Below are positions 37,076 to 47,600 of a stretch of 64,000 nt of DNA, one piece after another (positions within the stretch are counted from its first letter, which is position 1; every line of letters starts with the position of its first letter). The stretch is taken from NCBI RefSeq assembly GCF_035440685.1, contig NZ_DAORMW010000003.1; one strand, written 5' to 3'. The stretch comes from Accumulibacter appositus (GTDB lineage Bacteria > Pseudomonadota > Gammaproteobacteria > Burkholderiales > Rhodocyclaceae). The notes under the pieces were generated by a model, which saw nothing but the letters and a program-made list of their open reading frames with translations, did no database searches and was not told the origin of the DNA. The translations under genes and the position numbers were made by a program.

Positions 37076-37233
37076 GGACTCCGCTCATCGAACTGGCGCG
37101 TCTTGCGAATCTATCGCACGATGGCGTATATCAATTCGCCTTCATCGGCAAATACGCTCGAACTACGCGCGGCAGCTGCTGCGCCGTTGCCGTCGATGGC
37201 GCGTCCACATCGAAATGCATGGAGGAATGGAGA

Positions 37234-37857
37234 ATGTTTCAGCGTTCCTGGTTCTGGGATCGATTGGCAAACCGCTACGCAAGGATGCCGATCGCCGATC
37301 AGGCGGCCTATGCGACCAAGCTCGAAAAAATCCGCGCCCACCTGCGGCCCGACAGCCGGCTACTGGAGTTCGGTTGCGGCACCGGTTCGACGGCCATCCT
37401 CCTTGCTCCGCAGGTGGCGCTCATCCAGGCCATTGACTATTCGCCACAGATGCTCGAAATCGCCCGCGAAAAGGCTCGCGCCGCCGGGGTGAGCAAGCTG
37501 CAGTTCGCACAGGCCACACTGGCTGAATTGGACAGCCCTGCCGGCAGCTGGGACGTGATCCTGGGCATGAACATCCTCCATCTCCTGCCGGATCGGACGC
37601 CGACCATCGTGCGTGCTCATCAATTGCTCAAACCAGGCGGGGTGTTCATTTCCGGTACTTTCTGCATTGGCGACGGGTCATGGCAGATGCGGGTGTTGGC
37701 GCCGGTGTTGCGCGCACTGCCGCTGCTGCCCAGCGTGTCGTCGCTCACTCTCGGACAGTTGAAGAGCGAGATGGAAGGTGCCGGATTTGCGATCGAGGAG
37801 TGCTGGCTGCCGGGCGCAAACAAGGCCGCCTTCATCGTGGCGAGAAAGCAAGCATAA
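37234..37857 (+). CDS. Class I SAM-dependent methyltransferase
   Basis: This is a 207-residue protein with SAM motif I LLEFGCGTGSTAILLA near 43-58, AIDYSPQMLEIAREKA near 65-80, DVILGMNILHLLPD near 109-122, and KPGGVFISGTF near 134. ATG 37234 is chosen because GGAGGAATGGAGA precedes it; an in-frame ATG at 37219 lies within that SD sequence. Ubiquinone/menaquinone-type (UbiE-like) small methyltransferases look like this, but the acceptor is unknown. It stands alone between repeat copies 2 and 3. Confidence 0.85.
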   Translation: MFQRSWFWDRLANRYARMPIADQAAYATKLEKIRAHLRPDSRLLEFGCGTGSTAILLAPQVALIQAIDYSPQMLEIAREKARAAGVSKLQFAQATLAELDSPAGSWDVILGMNILHLLPDRTPTIVRAHQLLKPGGVFISGTFCIGDGSWQMRVLAPVLRALPLLPSVSSLTLGQLKSEMEGAGFAIEECWLPGANKAAFIVARKQA

Positions 37858-37937
37858 GCCGCCTTTGCGGCGCCTGGCTGTCGCTCCTCGGCGGCCAGAA
37901 ACGACCGCTCTTGCGTTCATGACCGTCGAGAGGCCCC

Positions 37938-38095
37938 GGATCATGGCGAAGATGACCGTTCCCCTTTTCTGTTGCAGTGGGGATTCCGGCTTGCACGCTG
38001 GAATCGTTCGCCGGGCAGGGAGCATACTCCCTAAATGCCCCGCCTCCCCCGCGCGGGAAGAAACAACCGTGAGTCGCTTGCGCGGCTCTTATTAA
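37938..38095 (+). repeat. Dispersed leader repeat, copy 3
   Basis: Full-length but diverged copy: GATTCCGGC-TTGCAC-GCTGGAATC (one mismatch in the stem), GGGAGCATACTCCC, CCCCGCGCGGG hairpin and a decayed end GTCGCTTGCGCGGC. It lies in the plus orientation 70 bases before the chemotaxis receptor gene and fills most of the 37858-38165 gap. Confidence 0.8.
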
Positions 38096-38165
38096 AGAAA
38101 AGCCGGCTTCTTGCCGTTAGCGAACAATTGGCCTCTCGGCCATCATCGAAACAACGCCCGGAGAC

Positions 38166-39812
38166 ATGAGCATGCTCGCATTCCTGCGCCATCTGAAACT
38201 GACCACCCGACTGTATGCGCTGACACTCGGCATGCTGCTCGGACTACTGGCCCTGGGCGCGCTCTCAGTGTTCGAGTTGCGCCAGCAGGTGTTGCAGGAG
38301 AAGCGGCTGGCCATCCGCGCCGTCGTCAGTTCGGCGATGGGGGTGCTGCAGGAGCAGTACGACTTGCAGCAGGCCGGCAAGCTGACGCAGGACGAAGCGC
38401 AGCGTCTGGCCAAGGACGCTCTGCGCAAGAGTCGATTCAACGGCGACGACTATCTGTTCATCTATGATCTGAGCGGTACGACGATGATGCACGGCGTCAG
38501 GCCCGAGCGCGAGGGCAAGAACACGCTCGACGCCAAGGACCCAAGCGGCAAGGAGTACATCAAGGAGTGGATCGCCCTGCTGCAGGCGAACGGCGAGGCG
38601 CACATGGATTACCAGTTCGCCAAGCCCGGTTCCGACAAACCGATCGCCAAGATTGCCTACGCCAAAGTCTTTGCGCCCTGGGGGTGGTGGTTGGCCACCG
38701 GCGTGTACATTGAGGACGTGGACGCCGCTTTCTGGGCCAGTGCCAGCCGGAGCATTGCCTTCGTGGCAGTGGTCAGCGCGCTGCTCGGCATTTTTGGCTG
38801 GACCATCAACCGCAGCGTACAGCAGCAGATCGGCGGCGACCCGGCGCTGGCAGCAAGGCAGGTCGAACGTATCGCCGAAGGCGATCTGACGCAAAGCATC
38901 CGTTCCCGGAGCGAGCAGCCGGGCAACCTGCTGAGCACGCTGGCGGGCATGCAAAAGCGACTGAACGACGTGGTGCGCGAGATTAACGACGGCACCAGCA
39001 TGCTGGCCCGGGAATCCGGCGAGTTGTCCGTTGCCGCCAGCGAAATCAGCATCGCGGCACGCAAACAGGCCGAATCCAGCGCTGCCACCGCCGCTTCCAT
39101 CGAGGAATTGACGGTCAGCATCAACGAGGTGTCCGAGAGCGCCCGCAACACCGAGGACAACTCACGACAGACCGCCGACCTCGCCAACAAGGGCGCCAGC
39201 ATCGTCCGCAAGGCGGCTGCCGAACTGGAAAGCATCGCTGTTTCTGTCCAGGACTCGGCGACGCGCATCCATGCGCTCGTCGGTCGTTCGCAAGATATCA
39301 GCACGATCACCAATGTGATCAGGGAAATTGCCGACCAGACCAATCTGCTGGCTCTGAATGCGGCCATCGAGGCGGCACGTGCCGGCGAACAGGGACGGGG
39401 CTTCGCGGTGGTCGCCGACGAGGTCCGCAAGCTCGCCGAGCGCACCACCCAGGCCACGGCGCAGATCAGCACGATGGTGACCACGATCCAGGGCGATACC
39501 AGCGAGGCAGTGGTCGCCATGCAGAGCACGGAACCCAAGGTACGCCAGGGCCAGGATCTGGCGTCACAGGCCACCGCGGTGCTCGACGCCATCCAGCAGC
39601 ATGCCGAAAGCTCGCTGCTCAAGGCCCGCGATGTGGCCGGCGCGACCAAGGAGCAGGCGATCGCCGCCACCGGCATCGCGGCTCATGTGGAAAGCATCGC
39701 CTCGATGACCGAAGAGACCGACGCGGCAAGTCACAGCAACGCGCAAGCCGCCGAAAAGCTGCAAGCCCTGGCGGGCAAGCTGCAAGCGGCGGTGGGCTAT
39801 TTCAAGGTCTGA
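38166..39812 (+). CDS. Methyl-accepting chemotaxis protein with single-Cache (sCache_2) sensor
   Basis: This is a 548-residue inner-membrane receptor: TM1 at about 12-35; periplasmic Cache_2-type domain to about 185 (SRFNGDDYLFIYDLSGTTMMHG; VFAPWGWWLATGVYIEDVD); TM2 about 190-212. A HAMP-like region and a long helical signalling domain follow, with the conserved hairpin tip around 394-425 (ALNAAIEAARAGEQGRGFAV, DEVRKLAERT). Cache_2 receptors often sense small carboxylates. No CheA/W binding pentapeptide tail is visible. Stands alone; a repeat copy precedes it. Confidence 0.94.
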   Translation: MSMLAFLRHLKLTTRLYALTLGMLLGLLALGALSVFELRQQVLQEKRLAIRAVVSSAMGVLQEQYDLQQAGKLTQDEAQRLAKDALRKSRFNGDDYLFIYDLSGTTMMHGVRPEREGKNTLDAKDPSGKEYIKEWIALLQANGEAHMDYQFAKPGSDKPIAKIAYAKVFAPWGWWLATGVYIEDVDAAFWASASRSIAFVAVVSALLGIFGWTINRSVQQQIGGDPALAARQVERIAEGDLTQSIRSRSEQPGNLLSTLAGMQKRLNDVVREINDGTSMLARESGELSVAASEISIAARKQAESSAATAASIEELTVSINEVSESARNTEDNSRQTADLANKGASIVRKAAAELESIAVSVQDSATRIHALVGRSQDISTITNVIREIADQTNLLALNAAIEAARAGEQGRGFAVVADEVRKLAERTTQATAQISTMVTTIQGDTSEAVVAMQSTEPKVRQGQDLASQATAVLDAIQQHAESSLLKARDVAGATKEQAIAATGIAAHVESIASMTEETDAASHSNAQAAEKLQALAGKLQAAVGYFKV

Positions 39813-39909
39813 ACGCGATCGCCGGCGGCAAATCTCGAAAGACCGCCTGGCGACAATGGCGCACTCGCCACCGCGCCCGTCACGCCACGCCTAGGCAGTT
39901 CATCAACGA

Positions 39910-40176
39910 TTAGTGACTGTGGAGTTTCTCTTGCAACCAAACCTTGATCAATGATTGATACGGTACGTCACGCGCGTTTGCTGCCGCCTTGATTGAATCC
40001 AGTAAGTGCTGCGGCAGGCGCAAAGAAATGGTCTTGGTTGTCGGCTTCAAGTTTGGTAAAACGACACGCTTTGCCTTCGACCAATCCTGATAGTCAGCGG
40101 AATCGTTCTTTTCCCAAAATGCACGCTCCTGCGCTTCGCTGGCAAAGTTGGGGACCGTCTTAGTCGGCTTGCTCAT
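39910..40176 (-). CDS. brnA: BrnA-family antitoxin
   Basis: This is an 88-residue protein. The N-terminal half (AFWEKNDSADYQDWSKAKR) is the part that in BrnA neutralises the toxin. The C-terminal half (TISLRLPQHLLDSIKAAANARDVPYQSLI) is a ribbon-helix-helix-type DNA-binding segment. It overlaps the brnT end by 17 bases, in the usual toxin-first order, and probably represses the operon through the palindrome at 40463-40483. Confidence 0.9.
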   Translation of the reverse strand: MSKPTKTVPNFASEAQERAFWEKNDSADYQDWSKAKRVVLPNLKPTTKTISLRLPQHLLDSIKAAANARDVPYQSLIKVWLQEKLHSH

Positions 40177-40459
40177 ATATCGTTCGCTCCTTTCGGTGCA
40201 TGCTCCGTGCTGAAATCACTCGAACCAGATTGCCAGAGCGACGCAAGGTAAATGTGATGTGCAGCAGTCGCCCCTCGTCGGTCTTGCCCAGGGCATGGAA
40301 ACGTGGCTCGCGCTGACTGTGCAACACGTCAGTCAAGAGCAGCAAGGGATCATTGAAGAATGTCTGCTCTGCCTCTGCCGTGGAGACGCCATGTTTCTCG
40401 TTTTTTCGAGCATTTCCATCGTCCCACTCGAAGCCCGTGATCGTCGCCAAGTCAATCAT
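40160..40459 (-). CDS. brnT: BrnT-family ribonuclease toxin
   Basis: This is a 99-residue protein with the BrnT fold landmarks: FEWDDGNARKNEKHGVSTAEAEQTFF (residues 10-35), the LGKTDEGRLLHITFTLR core and the VRVISARSMHRKERTIYEQ C-terminus. Family knowledge: RelE-like mRNA/tRNA-acting RNase controlled by BrnA. ATG 40459 sits at the downstream end of the promoter-operator palindrome, so the leader is very short. Confidence 0.92.
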   Translation of the reverse strand: MIDLATITGFEWDDGNARKNEKHGVSTAEAEQTFFNDPLLLLTDVLHSQREPRFHALGKTDEGRLLHITFTLRRSGNLVRVISARSMHRKERTIYEQAD

Positions 40460-40462
40460 CTG

Positions 40463-40483
40463 TGTATATTGTGAAAGTATACA
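40463..40483 (-). promoter_or_regulatory. Operator palindrome in the brnTA promoter
   Basis: TGTATA (40463-40468) and TATACA (40478-40483) form a perfect inverted repeat with a 9-base spacer, a few bases upstream of brnT. On the minus strand the TATACT segment could serve as the -10 box. Expected binding site for BrnA, alone or with BrnT. Confidence 0.55.
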
Positions 40484-40541
40484 ATCAAATGCAAGTTGAC
40501 CAACAATTGCCAGCTGCCAACGCTTCGCCCCCCTGCCGACC

Positions 40542-41900
40542 TCAGAACAGCTTCAGCCCATGCAGCAACACCGCGGCAATCGACAGCGGCGCCACGAAAC
40601 GAACCAGGAAGAAGACCACGCTCACCAATCGCCTGTTGCGCAGCGCCCCATCGTTGCTCAACTGCCGGGCCATTTCCGGCAGACCATAGACCCAGCCGAC
40701 GAACAGACAGATCAGAATCCCGCCCAGCGGCAGGAGCACATTGGAACTGAGGAAGTCGAAGAGGTCGAAGGGATTCATTGCGAAAACCTTGGCCTCGCTG
40801 GTCAGACTGGCAGACAAGGCGGCCGGAACGCCGAGGACGGCGACCACGCCGATGGTGGTCAAGGAGGCACGCTTGCGACCCAGGCCATAGCGTTCGGAGA
40901 GAATGGCCACCGGCACCTCGAGCAGCGAGAGCATCGCGCCAACGCTGGCAATCGCCGTCAGGATAAAAAACAACGTCATGAACAGCGTGCCGCCCGGCAT
41001 GGCGGTAAACACCGCGGGAATGGTCATGAACACCAGCGATGGCCCGGCCGCGGGTTCGAAGCCGAAGGCAAACACCGCCGGAAAGATGGCGATACCGGCC
41101 AGCAGCGATACCGACAGATCGGCAAACATGACCCGCGTGGCGGTCACCGGGATGTTCTGGTTGTCGCGGAAGTAACTGCCGTAGGTGAGCATGCAACCCA
41201 TGCCGATGGACAGCTTGAAGAAGGCCAGGCCGAGCGCCGTGAGCAGAACGGCCGGGGTAATTTTCGCCAGATCGGGGCTGAATAGGAACTGCAGCCCGGC
41301 ACTCGCCCCCGGCAGGGTCAGACTGCGCGCACAGAGCACCAGCAGCAGGATGAAGAGCAAGGGCATCAACTTGCGGGTCACCGCTTCGATGCCCTTGGCG
41401 ACCCCAAACATGATGATGCTGCCGGTCACCGCCAGCACCACCCATTGCCAGAACAAGGCGCTCAGCGGATTGGCCACCAGTTCGGCAAATACGGCGCCGG
41501 CTATCTGCGGATCGGTGGTCGCGATCTGGCCGGCCATGGCCTTGAAGACGTAGGCATAGACCCAGCCGGCCACTTCCGAGTAGAAGGCGAGAATCAGCAG
41601 TGCCGCCGCGAAGCCCATCCAGCCGATGCTCTTCCACCACCACTGGCGGCGCGGTGCGACACGCTCGAAAGCGCTCACCGCGTTGGCCCGCGCCGCACGT
41701 CCGAGCATGGTCTCGACGATCATCACCGGCAGGCCGACGAGCAGCGTCGCCAGCAGATAGACGAGCAGGAAACCGGCACCTCCGTTGGCGCCGGTGAGTG
41801 AAGGAAATTTCCAGATGTTGCCGAGTCCGACGGCCGAGCCGAGCGTCGCTACCAGGACGCCGAATGAGCTGGTGAAACCGTCGCGGGAAGATTGATTCAT
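40542..41900 (-). CDS. Sodium-dependent transporter of the NSS (SNF) family
   Basis: This is a 452-residue protein with about eleven to twelve membrane helices. TM1 carries the unwound signature FGVLVATLGSAVGLGNIWKF (residues 13-32) that binds sodium and substrate, and the GGAGFLLVYLLATLLVGLPVMI segment follows. TM6-TM8 regions (LGLAFFKLSIGMGCMLTYGSY; VMFADLSVSLLAGIAIFPAVFAFG) match bacterial LeuT-type amino-acid symporters. Monocistronic on the minus strand. Confidence 0.93.
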   Translation of the reverse strand: MNQSSRDGFTSSFGVLVATLGSAVGLGNIWKFPSLTGANGGAGFLLVYLLATLLVGLPVMIVETMLGRAARANAVSAFERVAPRRQWWWKSIGWMGFAAALLILAFYSEVAGWVYAYVFKAMAGQIATTDPQIAGAVFAELVANPLSALFWQWVVLAVTGSIIMFGVAKGIEAVTRKLMPLLFILLLVLCARSLTLPGASAGLQFLFSPDLAKITPAVLLTALGLAFFKLSIGMGCMLTYGSYFRDNQNIPVTATRVMFADLSVSLLAGIAIFPAVFAFGFEPAAGPSLVFMTIPAVFTAMPGGTLFMTLFFILTAIASVGAMLSLLEVPVAILSERYGLGRKRASLTTIGVVAVLGVPAALSASLTSEAKVFAMNPFDLFDFLSSNVLLPLGGILICLFVGWVYGLPEMARQLSNDGALRNRRLVSVVFFLVRFVAPLSIAAVLLHGLKLF

Positions 41901-42055
41901 CGTGTCTCCGAGTGCTGCATGGTCAAGGGCACGCGATCGCTCCTCGGAGCGGCGGGTGGCGCTCTCTGACGGTCGACGTGCAAGAAAAAATAGGAACTAA
42001 CGGTCGAGGCGCTTTCGTGCTCGCGCCCTGCGCGCGGCGCAGGCGGTTTCTGTTT

Positions 42056-42812
<757 letters not shown>

Positions 42813-42820
<8 letters not shown>

Positions 42821-43466
42821 CGTACACCGCGTACTTCTTTTCCAGATGCTGGAAGGCGAGCGTCAGCACCAGCGTCATCACCAGATAGAACGCCGCGGCG
42901 ACGATGAACGGGGTGGTCGTGAAATCGCGCTGGACGATGCCGCGCGCGGCGCGCAAAAGATCGTTCATGGCGAGCACGTAAATCAGCGAGGTGTCCTTGA
43001 CCAGGGTGATGGTCTCATTGCTCAGCGGCGGCAGGATGCGCTTGAAGACCTGCGGCAGCACGATGCGGCGCATCGTTTGCGTATAGCTCAAGCCGAGCAC
43101 GCGCGCGCCCTCGTACTGGCCGCGGTCGATCGACTGGATGCCGGCGCGAAAAATCTCGGCGAAATACGCGGCATAGTTGAGAACGAAAGCAACGATCGCC
43201 GCCGTGAAGTCCGGCAGGCGAATTCCGATCACCGGCACGAAAGGCAAGGCGAAATAGATGAACAGCATCTGCAGCATCAGGGGCGTGCCGCGCATCAGCC
43301 AGATGTAGCCGTTGACCAAGCCGCCGATCAGCTGAAAACGTGAAACGCGCAGCAGCGCCAGGCACAAGCCAAGCGGCACCGCCAGAACGAAGGTAATGAC
43401 GAACACCTGCAGGGTGACCCCTGTACCTTCGAGCAGGGGACCCATTATTTGAATCACATAATCCAT
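42813..43466 (-). CDS. Polar amino-acid ABC transporter permease
   Basis: This is a 217-residue permease of the HisM/GlnP type with about five helices and the EAA-like loop (EIFRAGIQSIDRGQYEGARVLG). ATG 43466 gives MDYVIQIMGPLLEG; a TTG two codons earlier is possible. Only one permease gene is present, so it should work as a homodimer. The binding-protein gene lies upstream on the same strand, separated by dispersed repeat copy 4. Confidence 0.92.
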
Positions 43467-43527
43467 GCGCAATCTCTCGACACCCGGGCAGGTAGCGACG
43501 GGGGATCGCCGCTGCCGAGACGTCCCT

Positions 43528-43690
43528 GATCATGAAAACCATGACCGTCCCCCTTCCCCTGCAGTGGAGATTCCGGCTTGCACGCCGGAATCGTTCGCCG
43601 GGCAGGGAGCATGCTCCCTGAATTCCCCGTCTCACCCCGCGAGGGGAGAAGGGAGGTTCGTGAGTCGCGTACGCGACTGAAACAGTAAGG
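43528..43690 (+). repeat. Dispersed leader repeat, copy 4 (most complete palindromes)
   Basis: Three perfect palindromic parts: GATTCCGGC-TTGCAC-GCCGGAATC (43569-43592), GGGAGCATGCTCCC (43605-43618) and GTCGCGTACGCGAC (43664-43677), with a CCCC-GCGA-GGGG hairpin between the last two. It splits the amino-acid ABC operon, on the strand opposite to the genes. This is the only copy not co-oriented with a downstream gene. Confidence 0.9.
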
Positions 43691-43707
43691 CGCGCGGGCC
43701 TGGCAGG

Positions 43708-44517
43708 CTATTTCTTGACAATGTCCTTGCCGAACCATTTCGTCGAAATGGCCGCCGCGGAACCGTCGTTCTTCATTTCGTCCATCGCCTTCTGCAGCCT
43801 GGCCATCAGCTCGGTGTCGTCCTTGCGCGTACCGACGCCGTAGTCTTCGGTCCCGAAGTTCTCCTCGAGAATGCGGTACTCACCGGGCTTCTTGCTGGTG
43901 TAGTAACGCCCGACCACCTCGTCCACCACCACCGCATCGAGCCGGCCAATGCTGAGATCCATCAGCGCCGTCACGTTGTCACCGAACTTCTTGAGTTCCT
44001 TCAGCGACTTGGCGGTCGTGCCATCCTTCTCGACCGCCTCGATGGCACTGCTGCCGTCCTGAACGCCGACCACCTTGTCTGCCAGGTCGGCTTTGCTGTG
44101 CACCGCCGACTGCTCGCTGACGATGATGATCTGGCGATTTTCGAGATACGGCGTGGTGAACAGGATCTTCTCCTTGCGCGCGTCGGTGATCGTCAGGCCG
44201 TTCCACAGCACGTCCACCCGCTTGCTGCTCAGCTCGGCTTCCTTGGCGTTCCAGTCGATCGGCTTGAAGCTCACCTCGGCACCCAGCCGCTTGCCCGCTT
44301 CGGTGGCCAGGTCGATGTCGAAACCGACCAGCGTATTGCTTTCGTCACGAAAGCCCATCGGCGGAAAATTATCGTCCAGTCCGACGACGATCACTGCCGC
44401 CGGTGCCGGTGCCGCTGCTGCTGTGGTGCTTGCCGGAGCACTTTCCTGCTTGCCGCAGGAGGCAAGCAGCGCCGCAGCGAGAATGGCGAGGGTAAGTAGC
44501 GAGGTCTGTTTTCTCAT
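43708..44517 (-). CDS. Polar amino-acid ABC transporter substrate-binding lipoprotein
   Basis: This is a 269-residue protein. A lipoprotein signal peptide with lipobox LLASC (Cys21) is followed by an Ala/Pro linker and a bacterial extracellular solute-binding family 3 domain: GLDDNFPPMGFRDESNTLVGFDIDL near 46, LWNGLTITDARKEKILFTTPY near 104-124, and the SSAIEAVEKDG hinge region. Likely anchored to the inner membrane or free in the periplasm, delivering an amino acid to the permease encoded downstream. Confidence 0.93.
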   Translation of the reverse strand: MRKQTSLLTLAILAAALLASCGKQESAPASTTAAAAPAPAAVIVVGLDDNFPPMGFRDESNTLVGFDIDLATEAGKRLGAEVSFKPIDWNAKEAELSSKRVDVLWNGLTITDARKEKILFTTPYLENRQIIIVSEQSAVHSKADLADKVVGVQDGSSAIEAVEKDGTTAKSLKELKKFGDNVTALMDLSIGRLDAVVVDEVVGRYYTSKKPGEYRILEENFGTEDYGVGTRKDDTELMARLQKAMDEMKNDGSAAAISTKWFGKDIVKK

Positions 44518-44600
44518 GTCGATTCTTCAAGAGTGCGTGTAAAGGGCGGCATGATAGCAGGGTCTGGGACCTGTGCCCGACACTGCGCGGCATGGCGAGT

Positions 44601-47600
44601 TCAACTGCGGCCGTGGTCGCGGCGATAGCGCTCAAAAGCACTACGCACCGTTTCGCGAAGCTCGGCGTCATTCCAGGGCTTGCTCATGAAGCGGTAGATC
44701 TCGCCACGATTCACCGCGTCGGTCACCGACTGCAGGTCGGCATAGCCGGAAAGAATCATGCGTACCGTGTCGGGGAACAGCGCCTTGGCACGGATAAGGA
44801 AGTCGCTGCCCGACATCATCGGCATGCGCTGGTCACTAATGATCACGCCGACGCGATGGCGAGCCAGGATCTCCAGGCCCTCGGCACCGCTGGCCGCCGT
44901 GAAAATGCGGTAGCGATCGGCGCGCAGCAGTCGGCGCAGCGCGTTGCCGATGTTCGCTTCGTCGTCGACCAGGAGGAGTGTCCGTGAGGCCTCGTCCTCT
45001 TCGTCCGCTGCGCTCGCCCCGCGGAAGCTCAGGCAGCGCCCCTCGCGCAGCAGGGACTCGAACTCCTGGCTCGGCAGAGGCCGGCTGAAATAGTATCCCT
45101 GCATTTCATCGCAACCGCGCTCGCGCAGAAATTCCAGCTGCGCCTCGGTCTCGATGCCCTCGGCGATCACCTTTACGCCCAGACTCTTGGCCATGGCGAT
45201 CACCGCCAGCGCGACAGCCGCCGCGGTCCGGTCGCTAAGAATATCGCGCACGAAGCAGCGGTCGATCTTGATCCGGTCGACGCTAATGCGCAGCAACTGG
45301 GCGAGCGACGAGAAACCGGTCCCGAAATCGTCCATCGCCGTCGTCACGCCGGCCGCGCGGATCTTCTTCAAGATCGCGGTCACCCGACCGATATCCTGCA
45401 GGGCAAGGCTTTCGGTCAGTTCGACTTCGAGGGCCCCGCCGTCCAGCCCGGCGCGGGCGACGGCCGCGGCCAGCTGCTCGGCCAGGTCGTCACTCTGAAA
45501 CTGTCGCGCCGAGAGATTGATCGCCAGCCGTGGTGTCGCCAGGCCAGCATCCTGCCAGGCGCGCACCTGCTGACAGGCGCTTTCGATGACCCATTGACCG
45601 ATCGGCACGATCAGGCCACTGTCCTCGGCCAGGGTGATGAACTCGGCGGGGGCAATCATCCCGCGTACGGGATGCTGCCAGCGCAGCAGCGCTTCGGCAC
45701 CGACGATTTCGCCGCTGCGCAGATCGACCTGTGGCTGGTAGTGGAGCGCGAACTGGCCACGTTCGAGCGCTCGCCCGAGATCGGCTTCGATGGCCAGTTG
45801 CCCGGCGACCCGCTCGTTCAGCTCGGCCTGGTAGAAGTGGAAGGAGCCACGGCCTCTGGCCTTGGCACGATGCATCGCGGCGTCGGCGTTTTTCAGCAGC
45901 GTTTCCGGATCGCGACCGTCGCGCGGAAAAAGGCTGGCGCCGATACTGCAACTGATCGCCAGCGCATGCCCATCGAGATCGACCGGCTGGGCCACCTTTT
46001 CCAGGATGCGCGCAATCACCCGCGCCACTTCATCGTCGCCCAGCGGCTCGGCCAGGATCATCACGAATTCGTCGCCGCCCAGGCGAGCGACGGTATCACC
46101 ATCGCGCACGCTGTCGGTGAGCCGCTCGGCGACGATACGCAGCAGCTGATCGCCATAACCGTGTCCGTGGCTGCTATTGACCCGCTTGAATTGGTCGATA
46201 TCGACGGCCAGCATGGCCAGGCTCGAATCGTGTCGTTCGGCATAGGCAATCGCCTGTTGCTGACGGTCGCGCAGCAGGTTGCGGTTGGGCAAACCGGTCA
46301 GTGAGTCATGGTTGGCCTGGTGTTCGAGTTCCTCTTCGTAACGTCGGCGCTCACCGATATCGTGCAAAACGCTGACGAAGTGGCCGAGCGTGCCATCTAC
46401 CGAGCACACCGGCGAGAGATTCACTTCGGCCCACAGCGGCGACCCGTTCTTACGCACACAGCGCAGCGCCACCTGCGTGCCGCGGCGCTCGCGCAAGGCC
46501 TGACGCAACTCGTTGAGCGGCAGCTGATCGAGTTCTCCGCCCAGCAGAAAACGGCCACTGCTGCCAAGCACCTCGCTGGCGCTATAGCCGGTCATCGTTT
46601 CAAAGCCGGGATTGACGTAGGTAATCGGGTGCGCGGGATCGACGGCATCGGTGATCATGACGCCGTTGGCCGACGCTTCGACAGCACGCTCGAGGAGCAA
46701 CATGCCGGCTTCGGCGCGCTGCGCGAAAATCCCGTAGGCAAGGTCATTGGCCAGCTCTTCGAGCACCTCGCCGGCGTCGTCATCGAAGCCTTGCGGATCG
46801 GGCGCCAGCAGGTTGAGCACCCCGATCGGCACACCGCGCCCGACCAGCGGCAGGGCGATCGCCGCGCACTGCCCGCGCTCGGCGAGCACGCCGCTCCATT
46901 CGGCCAGGCCATCAGCCGCGGCAAACACGCAACTCATGGGCAGCCCCTGAGCCAGGGCAGGCAATGCAAGCTGCTGGCGAAAACCGCTACGCCAGAGATC
47001 GCCATCCAGAGTGTCCAGGGAAGACGCCGTGACCAGAGCCACGGGTTCGGCGACCAGGCGAGCATCGCCACCAGGGCGCTCGACGAGCTCGACCCACACT
47101 GCCGAGTAGCCCCCTTGGCGATGCAGGCGGTCAACGATGCCGGTGATCATCTCGCTCTCGCTGCCGGCGCGCACCAGTGCGGCGTTACAATCGTGGATCA
47201 GACGCAACGAGGCGTTCAGGCGACGCAGCGCCAACGACTGGCGGTCGCGTTCGCTGACGTCACGAACGGCGCAGGTGACGATCTTTCCGGAAGCTTCGTT
47301 GAGGCAGCTCAGGCTGATCTCGACGGGAAACACACTGCCATCATGGCGCTGTCCCTCGAGATGCGTGATGCGCAGGCTGCCGTCGCGTGCCTGGGCGTCG
47401 AAGCGGTCGCGGTGCTCACGGTGCCCGGCACGCTTGGCCTCGGGAACCAGGAGATCGATGCATAGCCCGCTCAGGGAACCCGGACGATAGCCGAACATCC
47501 GTTCGGCGCTGCTGTTGGCGAGCAGGATGCTGCCCGCCGCATCGACCAGAAAAATGCCGTCGGCAGCTGCTTCGAGTACGCCACGATAGCGCGCCTCGGC

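Noticed and set aside
37076..37233. In-frame extension of the methyltransferase gene upstream to about 37076
   Set aside because: The residues look protein-like in places, but the SD GGAGGAATGGAGA directly before ATG 37234 and the SAM-domain layout favour the shorter protein.
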